From: Siphonodentalium dalli
Lineage: Eukaryota; Mollusca; Scaphopoda; Gadilida; Siphonodentaliidae
DNA length: 64,000 bases
Assembly (NCBI GenBank): GCA_032622095.1
Contig: CP136063.1
Span: 29,638,987 to 29,702,986 of the forward strand
Direction: 5' to 3'
Shown here: piece by piece, positions 24,521-35,800 of the stretch
How positions within the stretch are numbered: the first letter of the stretch is position 1
Layout: each line of letters opens with the position of its first letter
Translations under genes and position numbers: made by a program
The notes under the pieces: model-generated
The model's database searches: none
Told to the model about the DNA's origin: nothing
The model's input: the letters and a program-made list of their open reading frames with translations, nothing else

Positions 24521-24772
24521 CAAAACCCTTTGTTTGACATAATTATAACAAATTCGAATAAGGAATGGAAGTCACCTTCGTTTTAAACGGTACTGTAACG
24601 GGGTGAATATATCGTTAAGATAGATAACTCTGGTCGCCAGACAAGAAATCCATCCTACATAACCCAACAGACACTCATCTGCCACTCAGAGCCCGTCTGT
24701 CTGAGCAATGGCAACCCGCACTGTCTCTTTGGTTTTGCTGTCCCATTTTGCCCGGATAGCCTGGCACATTGT

Positions 24773-24812
24773 CCCGCTTTGCCCAAAGGCACGGGCAAAG
24801 TGGGACAAAACG
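24773..24812. other. Imperfect hairpin
   Basis: gtcccgctttgccc and gggcaaagtgggac flank a short spacer, 13 of 14 positions pairing canonically. Nearby phrases (tgtcccattttgcccgg, tgtcccgatttgcccggg) repeat one arm. No function can be inferred. Confidence 0.5.
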
Positions 24813-26040
24813 AGAGGTTCCAAAAGGGACATACCGAGATGTTGTTTGATATCAATGATTACCCGATTATATGCGCCGATGAATTATATACCAACGGCTT
24901 TCCAGTTTTTTTTCGGCGAAAATCCTATCTAAAATTCCTTGAACACATTTGGTGTCCCGATTTGCCCGGGTCTCCCCTATTTGTAATTAACCTGATTAGT
25001 TTTTTTGTGTTGATCTGAGTCAAACAAACCCAGACTGTTGATATAGTATCGTAACGGGGTTCATATGTGCCTAAATAATGACGTTCTGGTGTTCGCTGGT
25101 AACGGAGAAAACCGCATATTGTTTACAACATATACAAAAGTCTTGTGATATTAATTAACATGCTCATGTGATATTCTGGGCTTGATAGACGTTCCGTCAG
25201 ATGAGATTAGCAGTTGGAGTTAACTCGTCGATTTGCTATGTTTTATGGTGGTAACGGAGAAAACATCCTTAAATAAACTGTTTGGGGAGTGGCAACTCAT
25301 CTCTCGTTATTTCTACATATGATTCATTTAGAGCTATATGTTCCCCAGGTTACACGTGATACTGCGTTTCTTTGTATAAAATTACAGGCACGTATAGCAA
25401 GTTGTATCCGTCAGTTATGACGGTTTAAATTGATGGTAACGGAGAAAACACCGTTTTCACGGACAATATACCATGGTGGACTGCTTCCAAATATAGTAAC
25501 GTTATAGAATAATCGGTTTTTAATGCGAGAATCGGTCATACAAGTGAGATAATTACATAGGACTTGTATAATATAGTAACGGATTACTCAAGTTTCTGAG
25601 CTCATAAAATCGGATACCCAATAACGGACATCCCAAAACAGTCAATTTTGTCACTCAAACCTCTCATTTGTGAAATACAAGGAAGCCAACCGGATTTTTC
25701 TATGTGATATATATTCGCCATGAGACCCCTGTTTAATGATGTGTTGCCATCGAGATGGCGGTCGAGACATGCGTGAGATACATGTACACCCTCGGACACG
25801 TATTTGCCATTTTTCCGCTTTAAGGAATTTTGGGCCATAAGCCTTACCATTGTGATATATGCGGGAAATCATCCAATCAATCGTGCAGCTTGATTACACA
25901 TATGCGAATCCACACCGGAGATGAGCCTTACAGTTGTGATATATGCGGGAAATCATTTAATCAATCGTGCCACTTGACGAAACATCTAAGAATTCACACC
26001 GGATATAGCCCCAAATACATCTCCACAAATTGAGTTCATG

Positions 26041-26416
26041 ACATTTAATATGTTCGTCGCGGGAGGATTGGAAACAATCTTAGATTCCGATGACAGAGCA
26101 GAAAAGGAGGGCAGAATGAATCTTCTTCGTAAATTAGCGCTGCAATATGAACTTTATGATATTAAATACTACGTGGCATGCAGTGGATTCCGCACATAGA
26201 GTTTGGTCAAAGCTCATGTGATGATAACCCCAAGTGAAGATCTATTTATAATTACTATTAGAACGGTATACCGATACATGAGGCCCTATGTATCAGTAGC
26301 TCCGTTCTTGTAACAACGCCTCGTTGATAGAGAGTAACTAACGATTCATATCAACATGTGTTATTTCATGAGATATGTATCCGAAATGGTTAACTGGTTA
26401 AAGATGGATCATCTCT
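26041..26416 (+). other. 3' flank of zinc-finger gene A, shared with locus B
   Basis: The sequence from the finger stop through acaatcttagattcc and gtatcagtagctccgttctt matches 42391-43190 of locus B. The phrase that forms a 50-bp tandem array in B is present here only once (about 26255-26310). Confidence 0.75.
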
Positions 26417-26482
26417 TTAAAGGTGGATTATCTCTTTGTAAACATGTGTTATTATGGAGCCTCGGAGGTGACACCCGAATGT

Positions 26483-26983
26483 TTTTTAAGTCGTGGCCAC
26501 GAGAATAAAGTCGTGGCCACGAGAATATGAAGTCGTGGCCACGAGAATATGAAGTCGTGGCCACGAGCATATGAAGTCGTGGCTACGAGAATAAAGTCGT
26601 GGCCACGAGAATAATGTCGTGGCCACGAGAATATTCTGGTGGCCACGAGAATATGGTCGTGGCCACGAGAATATAGTCGTGGCCACGAGACTATGAAGTC
26701 GTGGCCACGAGAATTTATGTCGTGGCCACGAGACTATGAAGTCGTGGCCACGAGAATATGGTCGTGGCCACGAGAATAAAGTCGTGGGCACGAGAATAAA
26801 GTCGTGGGCACGAGCATATTAAGTCGTGGCCACGAGAATAATGTCGTGGCCACGACCATATTCTCGTGGCCACGACTTCATAGTCTCGTGGCCACGACTT
26901 CATATTCTCGTGGCCACGACATTATTCTCGTGGCAACGACTTTATTCTCGTGGCCACGACTTCATAGTCTCGTGCCCACGACT
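26483..26983. repeat. Array of the palindrome tcgtggccacga, with strand switch
   Basis: About 25 units contain the perfect 12-bp palindrome tcgtggccacga. They are separated by gaataaag, gaatatgaag or similar spacers. At about 26855 the spacers switch to their reverse complement (ttcatattc), so the array is itself an inverted repeat. Open frames on both strands (repeated SWPR and RGHDF) are artefacts of the repeat. Confidence 0.9.
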
Positions 26984-27804
26984 CAGGGGTGGCGCCAAGG
27001 GGGGGTCAGGGGGGGCTACAGCCCCCCGTCGGGGATGGTCAGCCCCCCCGTCGGGGATATCTGCCAAATTCGTCGGGGAGATAAAATTATGCAAAGACGA
27101 TAAACATTGGAAAATCCGCGACTCGAAACACGTGCACTGGTGATTAACAAATCGACGTGGGCGTGCAGAGTTAATGAATCACATTACCAGAGTTCTATTT
27201 TTAGTCCGACAGACTCGACACGAGTCACTCGTGAGACTACCGTGAGTCATATCGTATACTTATTAAATTCGTGCATGGAACTATAGGGTTAGGGTGTCAT
27301 AGATGCCGTCACCATCCTCGTGTGTGTCGTGTTACATGTATTACAAATTCCACACAGACTCACACTGCCGAATCTTCCCTTTCCCGTTCCCTATGCGTCG
27401 CCGAAAAAACAGCCCTGTAATGGGTGTCAAACAAGAAGACCAAATATTATTTGACAATGACGTCATAAAATTCAGAAATGCTCGAAATGATCAAAGGTTA
27501 ACTTAAGATCAATTTCATATTGTCATTACTATTGTATATGCTGATTTTTATTTTCAAATACTCAAGTAAAAGTGACAATTATGATCCCCTAGAACAGTGT
27601 GTATGTTGACACCAGAACACTCCAGAATCGATCTCAGGCTATGTATTTTCAAAATTTTCGTGGGGGAGGTCCACGAGAGGGGACACCCCTCTCGCGCTCT
27701 CCCCGGGGCTGCTTCGGCAGCCGTCGATGACCTTCGGTCACCGGTCTAGCCCCCCTGTCGGGGACCATAGCCCCTCCGTCGGGGAAATCCTGGTGCCACC
27801 CCTG
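26984..27804. mobile_element. hAT-type MITE nested in the palindrome array
   Basis: Ends are caggggtggcgcc and the inverse ggtgccacccctg. The flanking 8-mers are ccacgact (26976-26983) and ccacttct (27805-27812), 6 of 8 identical. The array phase continues across the insertion (ccacgact followed by tcatattc). An 8-bp duplication and CAGGGGTGG ends fit the hAT superfamily. It has no transposase gene. Confidence 0.75.
27674..27740. other. Three consecutive hairpins near the right end of the hAT-type MITE
   Basis: Stems: cgagagggg with loop aca (27674-27694); ggctgc with loop ttcg (27707-27722); tgacc with loop ttc (27728-27740). All are perfect. The same order and loop types recur in the hAT element at 57226-59141 with different stem sequences. 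Confidence 0.75.
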
Positions 27805-27811
27805 CCACTTC

Positions 27812-28017
27812 TTCATATTCTCGTGGCCACGACATTATTCTCGTGGCCACGACTTTATGCTCGTGGCCACGACTTTATTCTCGTGGCAACGACTTTATTC
27901 TTGTGGCCACAACTTCGTAGTCTCGTGGCCACGACCTCATATTCTCGTGGCCACGACTTCATATGCTCGTGGCCACGACTTCATAATCTCGTGGCCACGA
28001 CTTTATTCTCGGATGTC
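27812..28017. repeat. Second part of the tcgtggccacga array
   Basis: About nine units continue the array after the hAT-type insertion, in the same (ttcatattctcg) orientation as the end of the first part. Confidence 0.85.
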
Positions 28018-28420
28018 ACCTCCGGGGCTCCATATATTATATAGTTACCGGGGTATAAAATATTAGATTTGAATCGAAGACTCCTGTCCGGAAATGCTTC
28101 TATCGATTAATATTAATTTTATTTCGAATATTTTCTGGTCTAAACAGACGTGTTTTTCCGCTAACGAACAATAGTGGTTACTATTAACAGAGACCAGAAA
28201 TTTTATTTAACAATTTTGTCACAAATAAACGTTAATTATACTTATTAGCGCTTATATCTGTGAAACAAAACAATACAAACAACCAATCTGTGACATTTGA
28301 CTTTCGTTGCGTAGCCGTAGGAACAGCTCAGTGCTCTAAATCGCAATATGGTATCATCCGAATGGTCTACATTCTAAACATAGTAACATAAACGGTCCCG
28401 ATTTAATATTCGAAATAAAA

Positions 28421-29700
28421 TCAATAATATGACCATACGTAAACGTAATAAAGCCCACGTAGATTAAATCTGGCAGTTTGCAATACAAAATACATTTATA
28501 ATAATTACCTCTTTTGAATTATACTGGTATCGAAATTAGTCGACGAAATTGCTGTGACAATGATAAAGGGAAATAATGACATTTCTTCCTGTGCTCAAAT
28601 AGAACTTTCGAACAAGTGTTCTTTTGTGCGACACTGTTCACATTTTCACAACATGGTATCTACTCGATGTGTTTACTGGTAACGCCGAAGATCTGGTCTG
28701 TCTGACAGCGTGGAGATATAATACAATTACATTACACTATGCTCCAAGTTGTGTGTTGAAATTCGGCACTACATGTGGAGTGTTTGCAGAGTGTGCTGAA
28801 TAACTCACGGTATGTTGCTACACAGCTAAGTCATGTTGTCCAAAAATATCCGATGTCAAATCAAATCTGAGATGGAAATGCTTATTTGCATACCGTTAGG
28901 TTGGAGGGTATTGTGTTAGCACATGGTGACGTCATATAGTATAAAACAGTTCACAATCTGAAGGAACAAGGCCTGTTACAGTCATGTCGCAAGCATAGGG
29001 GTGCTCGTTCCATATCACAACTAAAGAATACATGGGTGACATTAAGAACTAACCACGATTGAACATAGTGACATTAACGGATTGACAGACCCATGTCATG
29101 CAGTGTATTCCGCCAGCATATGAACGCATGCATTTGACACTATATATCAATTGTACCCAATTACAGGTTATGTCATACCGTTATCAGGTGTTATTTGGTC
29201 ATGTGCATAGCGTTCCTACATCAATAATGTGTACACTGCTACTACGTCAATAACTCAATTTTCAATATATACGAGGATATGATGATCAACCTGGGAACGC
29301 AATGTGAAATTAAGAAATACAATGAACCACTACCGGTTGGACAGACTATTGCCATAACTAGTGTATGTCGCAAGCATATGGATGCACTTATGACACGATA
29401 TCAATATGCACGCTTGGTATAGAATATATACACAAAACTGCGCGTGTGGGTTACTGTTGTCAGTATATCGGACGAGTTCAATGGCGTAGGGTGGCACAAT
29501 CAGCCAAAAAACAGTATTGTTTTCCTTAAGAGACGCGTGCATGAGTATCATACATCGGTCAGTAACAAACATGCAGTTGGGTCTGTTTACCACACGCTCG
29601 ATCGATATATTCTAACCGACTCTTCCCCACCGATGTCTCTGTATCCACTGTTTCTTGGCTGAAAGTGCTCAATTTCAGGTAAAAAACGCATATATTTAAC
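28421..29700. other. No gene seen
   Basis: AT-rich sequence. Short ORFs on both strands show no recognisable motif or family pattern. Confidence 0.4.
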
Positions 29701-29719
29701 CATAAAACCTGCTTTTTAG

Positions 29720-29855
29720 TGACTTCATTTGTCACAGATTGGTTGTTTGTATTGTTTTGTTCCACAGATATAAGCGATAATGAGTATAATTAACGTTTAT
29801 TTGTGACAAAATTGCACAATATAATTTCTGGTGTCTGTTAACAGTAACCACTATT
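29720..29855 (-). repeat. Fragment of the TTAA-type MITE, inverted
   Basis: The reverse complement matches the interior of the 520-bp MITE (cgtttatttgtgacaaaatt). It ends where a foldback-type sequence (attattaccacttt) begins. Confidence 0.7.
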
Positions 29856-30373
29856 ATTACCACTTTATAGGGCGTTCTCTAGGCCATTGATAATGTTTTT
29901 CGGGGCGTTCCAAATAGCGTATTGTTACCAAAACAGCGGGCCGCGGGCCGATAATGAGAAGCCTAGTTCAATATCGGCCCGCCGCCCGGAAACTATAGAT
30001 CTCGTTTATTATCGCGAGAGTTACGTCCCTTCAACTTCCGATCTGGCGTGGTTATTTCTAGAAAATAATGGGAAGATGTATCCGATTTCCTCGACACTAT
30101 ATAATGGTTTTATGATTGGAATTCACGCTATATGATTGAATTATTGTATCAAGCGTAAGTATGCATTGATAATTTTAGCTGTCAACCTCTCATTGGTTGT
30201 TACTCGTCTCCAATGAGCACTGGGTTTTCCCCTGTCCTATTTTCGAGACTCCGTCAGTCCGTGTCAGCTGACAAGTCAAATGGTATCAAATTTAAATGTT
30301 CTTGAAAATATTTCTCTCTTAATCTACTTCATTATTCCACTAAATCCTCAAATGGGTCAAATGTCCAAAAACT

Positions 30374-30580
30374 GTGGTAATAATAGTAATAACATGATTT
30401 CATCGGGCATTATGGTTTATTAACGGCCCTCTGGAATGATTAACAGCCCTCGGGCCTATTAGCGTCCCTCGACTTCGTCTCGGGCCGCTAATAGGCGCTT
30501 GGGCTGTTAATCATTCCAGCGGGCCGTTAATAAACCATAACGCCCTCAAAAATCATGTTATTGTTATATTATTACCACTT
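30374..30580. mobile_element. Foldback element 1
   Basis: Arms start gtggtaataatagtaataac and return as ttattgttatattattaccac. The interior pairs through ttatggtttattaacggccc and its complement, giving a near-perfect stem of about 90 bp. The loop region is near ctcgacttcgtctcggg. Confidence 0.8.
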
Positions 30581-30647
30581 TAGAGGGCGTTCTCTAGTAG
30601 ATTAACAGTATTTTACCCGAACGGTAAAAAACCATAACGCCCGGCAT

Positions 30648-30696
30648 CAAACCGGATGCGGGCCGTTAACGATATTAACGGCCCGCATCCGGTTTG
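30648..30696. other. Perfect 22-bp hairpin with 5-base loop
   Basis: Two 22-base arms (30648-30669 and 30675-30696) are exact reverse complements around the loop cgata. It lies close to a foldback-like phrase (ccataacgccc). Confidence 0.85.
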
Positions 30697-31076
30697 CGAT
30701 TTGCTAGAAATCCAATCGAACGCAACCTTATTTCGGATTTCGGAATTTCTGTTAAAACAAGTTTATAGTATATTATTACGAATAAAACTGAAATTTTACT
30801 GTAGTAGATGTAAATGATGTAATAACAGACCAACAACAAGTAAGTGTTACCTAACAAGTGGAATAAATTAGATTTCTGACTGAATTTTCGTTAGATATGT
30901 CCTTATTTTCGTGGTAAATAATATAATTAGTCACGTGACAATTTGTTTGACAACGAACAGACGACACATGGTTTGAATTGTGATCGTTTTGAAAAAAAGA
31001 GTTATTACATGTATTTCATTTGACATATTGTTGCCTACTCACTCATCTATGTTCTAGTTGGGTTTCATTTCAGAAA

Positions 31077-31276
31077 GTGGTAATAATAGTAATAACTTGA
31101 TTTTGTCGGGCGTTATGGTTTATTAACGGCCCTCCAGAAATGATTAACAGCCCTCGGGCCATTAAAGGCCCTCGACTTCGTCTCGGGCCTTTAATGAACC
31201 CTCGGGCTGTTAAACATTTCTGGAGGGCCGTTAATAAACCATAACGCCCTCCAAAATCAAGTTATTGGTATATTGT
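31077..31276. mobile_element. Foldback element 2, related to element 1
   Basis: Same architecture and end sequence as 30374-30580. Paired differences between the copies (for example the bases around ggagggcc) keep the stem intact. Confidence 0.8.
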
Positions 31277-31730
31277 TCGTTAGCTGAACAAACACACATT
31301 TTTAGACCAGAACATATTCTAAATAAAATTAATATTAATCGATAGAAGCATTTCCGGACAGGAGTCTTCGATTCAAATCTAATATTTTATACCCTGGTAA
31401 CTATATAATACATGTTTACAAATATATAATCCACCTTTAAATAGTTGCGTTGGTATACAATAATGGATATGAACTGAAGACCCATGTCCAGAAAAGCTTC
31501 TATCAATTAACATTGATTTTATTTCGAATATTAAATCGGGACCGTTCATGTTACTATTTTTAGAACAGACCATTCGGATGATACCATATTGCGATATACT
31601 ACTAGAGCACTGGGCTGTTCCTACGGCTACGCACCGAAAGTCAAATGTCATAGATATGTTGATTGTATTGTTTTGTTCCACAGATATAAGCGCTAATAAG
31701 TATAACAATTTTGTCACAAATAAACGTTAA
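31277..31730 (-). repeat. Inverted fragments of the TTAA-type MITE
   Basis: 31277-31440 is the reverse complement of the left third of the MITE, ending ccacctttaa. 31445-31726 matches the right portion in inverted order, so two broken copies abut. Confidence 0.65.
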
Positions 31731-32250
31731 AGGTGGATTATCTCTTTGTAAACATGTATTATATAGTTACCGGGGTATAAAATATTATATTTGAATCGAA
31801 GACTCCTGTCCGGAAATGCTTCTATCGATTAATATGAATTTTATTTCGAATATTTTCTGGTATAAAAAGGTGTGTTTGTTCAGCTAACGAACAATAGTGG
31901 TTACTGTTAACAGAGTCCAGAAATTATATTGTGCAATTTTGTCACAAATAAACGTTAATTATACTCATTATCGCTTATATCTGTGGAACAAAACAATACA
32001 AACAACCAAAATGTGACATTTGACATTCGTTGCGTAGCCGTAGGAACAGCCCAGTGCTCTATATCGCAATACGGTCTCATCCAAATGGTCGGTTCTAAAA
32101 ATAGTAACATAAACGGGCCCGATTTAATATTCGAAATAAAATCAATATTAATTGATAGAAGCTTTTCCGGACATAGGTCTTCTGTTCATATCTATTATTT
32201 TATACCCACGCAACTATTTAAAATTTGTTATTTAAAGAGATAATCCATCT
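31731..32250 (+). mobile_element. Complete TTAA-type MITE, 520 bp
   Basis: TTAA lies on both sides (31727-31730, 32251-32254). The ends are aggtggattatctcttt and, inverted, agatggattatctcttt. Length and sequence match the copy at 55784-56303. TTAA duplications fit Kolobok- or piggyBac-type elements; the AGG start favours Kolobok. The interior frame of 86 codons starts with GTG and is not convincing as a gene. Confidence 0.85.
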
Positions 32251-32259
32251 TTAATTAAA

Positions 32260-32702
32260 TAAAATTTCTGGTCTCTGTTAACGGTAACAACTATTGTTCG
32301 TTAGCTGAACAAACACACCTTTTAGACCAGAAACTATTCGAAATAAAATTAATATTAATTGATAGAAGCATTTCCGGACAGGAGTCTTCGATTAAAATCT
32401 AATATTTTATACCCCGGTATTGGCCGGTAACTATATAATAAATGTTTACAAAGAGATAATCCACCTTTAACGATGGGAACTATTTTATACGGAATACAAC
32501 ACTTTACGAAGGTACTTGGTACGCGTGGAAATGACGATAAATAAAAAATATTTAGGTGATGGGCGATTAACGAAAATTAGTTTTCGACGCCACCGATGAA
32601 GAGTTAAAGGTGGATTATCTCTTTGTAAACATGTAGTATATAGTTACCGGGGAATAAAATATTATATTTGAATCGAAGACTCCTGTCCGGAAATGCTTCT
32701 AT
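32260..32702. repeat. Two partial TTAA-type MITE copies in opposite orientation
   Basis: 32260-32472 is inverted and ends ccacctttaa. 32604-32702 is direct and starts ttaaaggtgg, breaking off at gcttctat. About 130 bp of unrelated sequence lies between them. Confidence 0.7.
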
Positions 32703-32803
32703 AGTCCAGACGCCAGGAATTTGTTTTTAGATTCTGTTCAACCGGCCACCAAGAAAATTTCCGCCTATTGCCTGTTGTGGGGAACTACATTGCGGTTCAT
32801 GTA

Positions 32804-35800
32804 AGGGTGGATGTAATTTCTGAAAGTGTTGCAAAAAATTTGTATTCATGGTTTTTGATTGAATAAAGCTTAAAATAACCATAAACTGATATTTCAAACT
32901 ACAGATGACACTTTATGTCATATTGGCATTATTTCCCTTTAAAATGTTAGGAATAGAGATATTATTTCACATCGCCACACAAGATTTTGGAAAGTAAATA
33001 CTATTTTCGAAAATAAATTATTTAAGTGCGTTTTTTGGGCAAATATTTGCTTTCGTTTCAATTTATTTATGAAACTGATTGCACACAGCTTGTAATTTCC
33101 CTAGTTAAATCCGAATGTTAAAGCGTAATAATTTTCTACGACAAACTGGGAAGTCAAATTGCCAGAAAAAAAACTCTGGATAATACCTTGAATGACTATT
33201 TTTTGTAAAAAATATAAACCTCCCCCCTAAAATTAGAAAATTGTCATTTTTGGCAGTTTTGATCATAAGACGCTTGTTATGTAATATCACAATGGAAATA
33301 CACCAGTACCAGATCTTACCGTTGTCACAATGTCAACGGAGGGTCACATTAGTACCGAGTTGTAGCTTTAAGCTAAACCTAGTGATTGCATATAAATATC
33401 CAAGACGGCCTCTATCATTCAATAAGTGAAATCAGACCATACGGATGTGATTATATTATATTTAGTTGCAGGACATAAAGCTCAAGTTTGAACAACTTCT
33501 GAATGCCTAAAAGTTCATACAGCAACTGAAAAAGTTAACTTCCATAGTTTTGTAAGGTGATATAATCCTGAGTTGTAAGAATTTACATTCACAACAAGCA
33601 CTGAAATGGCAATATAATCATTTTGTTTTTTGGGAAAAATTTAATTTTTCGCCACTAAGTAAAATAACATGTGCAAATTGTAATTGGTACGAAATAAAAC
33701 TAGTTGGGTATGCTATAAACTTTTCTCATCGCTCACTTCTCCGTCACTCGTACAGTAATTGTCACACAGTTATCGATCGCAGCCACATGCATCGGTGCAT
33801 TGAACATCCTCTTTCCTACAACGGCAACGTCATGTACTGCAATCGGACTTGCACTTGCATATGGTGAGTTCGATAACGGCAGTCGGAGCTGGAGCGAGTG
33901 ACATCATTTCCGGAACAGGGTGCCCATTATAATTATTAAGTATCCAGCCATTTGGGTTGTGGTAATGGCAGCAACAACATTGGGAAAAGAGCATGAGTCC
34001 ATATATTCGTTCGATAGTTAACGCGTTTTGGGTGCGAATTGAATGAGTCCATGGTCGGTGGCAGTTTGTCCCTTCTCACGTTCTTCGTAGCGCAAGTCAT
34101 CCAGGGATGTCGAATCACGGTTGGAATAAACCAAAGAAACAAGAGACACAAATGTTTCCCTCATATGGTTCGGAATGCGAGTCGGGTCCTCCCCCATCTG
34201 CGTAAACGCCGGGATCAGTTCTGGGTGATCTTTCAATGTTCTGAACCATTGCAATTTCCTAATATAACTGAATGCGTTTGTCGAATCGCATCCGCTCTAT
34301 TAATGAATTGCTGGAATAATCAGTGACATGTCCTTGCCCACAACATTTGCACAATCATGCACTGGGATATATCGACGTCGTTTGCCATTACCAGTTAGGA
34401 AGAATAACTCGTATACCCAGTAGTACACAAAACATTGGGCACATCGCCAGAATGTCTGAGTCACCACTCCAAATCATGAATATTTCAACTTGCAGTTCAC
34501 TTGCTGCATGCCCCATGTGTACGAACATTCTTGAGTCAAGTTTTTTCGCGGTCGGACTCAAGATACCCAGACCAACCGCAACCATCCTTTGATAAAAGCA
34601 TTACTTTCTTTGAATCTGGAAATCCACCCGCAAGAAACACTTGCTGGTCATGCGGCAACAACAATGGTATCTTTAGGGACCAATTATTGAATAAGAAGTT
34701 GACCATGTTTATTTTGTGAAGTTCTGTTCGAGTAATGCATTCCACTCATTTCCAAAGTTTGCAACGCAACTGAGGATTTTGAATGGGGCGTGATATAGAA
34801 TCGGTTTAGAGCTGCAGACTGGCAACACAAATTCCGATATTTACCACAGTCCATATTTATGGATTGTTGTATGGCCATAACATGCCAAACTTCAGAGAAA
34901 GGCTGGCATGTGTCTTTCGGAAAAACGACAAATGCTATATGCAGTTTCTTCTCGAACATTAGTCTCGACTCCGCTACATTGACTATGGCCCCACCGGGCG
35001 TAGTTTACATGTTTACACATGAAATCCAGAGGAATCATTTCTGCTGGTGTCCCAATTTCATGCAACACATTATCATGGTCAATTAGATGCGGCGGTTCAA
35101 TGTGTTCTTCGTAGCAACTAAGCCAGTCTAAAACGACTTCCAACTCAACTGTCCAAATGCTTTGTTCATCAAACGAACTCCACGGTTATACGACTTTCCA
35201 CATACAATCCGGTTTACAGTGGCGCCACCATGCACCCAGCTTCTATAACAATGTCCTCGAAGCCACTTCATAGCTATGTACATCCCTACCATCGTCGTTA
35301 TCAAATTCATCAGGGTTCCTCCATTCAATCATATGAGCCTTGCAGTATGTTGCTTCGTCGTATGCTACATAATACCAATTCTGTCCTAGAGTCCTGAACA
35401 AATTCTGAAATCGTTTCGTCGTTGTATCTACTGTTTCAAAATCAGTCGCTGAACCAGGAACCATCGGACAACATCCAATGTTAGTCTTCGTCACGTTGAT
35501 TCGATTAGTGACACTAGCATGATATACACTCCAGCCAGGAACGTATTCCGATTTACCTCTCTCAAAATGTACATCGAATAACTTAGTCGGTATTGTGTAA
35601 GAGAACATAGCTTTTGTCTCATGTATGCATGTTCTTTGGAACACACGTTGAACCAACGGATGCGCATTTTCCAGTTAGATGCACTGGGCCCGGTTGCTTC
35701 CCTCTGAGATTAGGACACACACGAATATTATTATTAAATGAAATATGGTTTCTGGTTGGCGTTCATCCTTCTTTGGAATCACACCGAAGCAACCCTACTG

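Larger units (their letters stand above)
22440..25455. repeat. Dispersed ggtaacggagaaaac motif inside the 3.6-kb element
   Basis: The motif or a one-base variant occurs near 22443 (inverted), 22816, 23191, 25098, 25248 and 25435. Three copies lie towards the left side and three near the right end, and the middle lacks it. Related gtaacgggg phrases occur near 24596 and 25050. The distribution resembles subterminal transposase-binding repeats. Confidence 0.6.
26453..28034. mobile_element. Element built from palindromic satellite, with TIRs
   Basis: Terminal repeats tatggagcc(t/c)cggaggtga lie at 26453 and, inverted, at 28034. The flanks are tgttat (26447-26452) and tattat (28035-28040), a 5/6 match to a target duplication. 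Undisturbed copies of the host MITE read across this site. Inside are two arrays of an 18-22-bp unit and one nested hAT-type element. Confidence 0.72.
26417..28420 (+). mobile_element. TTAA-type MITE copy, split by a nested element
   Basis: It begins ttaaaggtggattatctc at 26417, like the complete copies at 31731 and 55784. At 26453 it is interrupted. It continues from 28041 (atagttaccggggtataa) to about 28420, where similarity fades before the expected right TIR. Confidence 0.75.

Noticed and set aside
23959-24586. ORFs over the 120-bp minisatellite
   Set aside because: They are open on both strands because of GC-rich repeats, with no conserved protein pattern.
26452-28066. Long ORFs with repeated SWPR, RGHDF and LVATT peptides on both strands
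   Set aside because: They are translations of the palindromic satellite in several frames.
31983-32243. 86-codon frame shared by two MITE copies (also 56036-56296)
   Set aside because: It begins with GTG, not ATG, has no known motif, and the element is non-autonomous. The open frame is inherited with the repeat.
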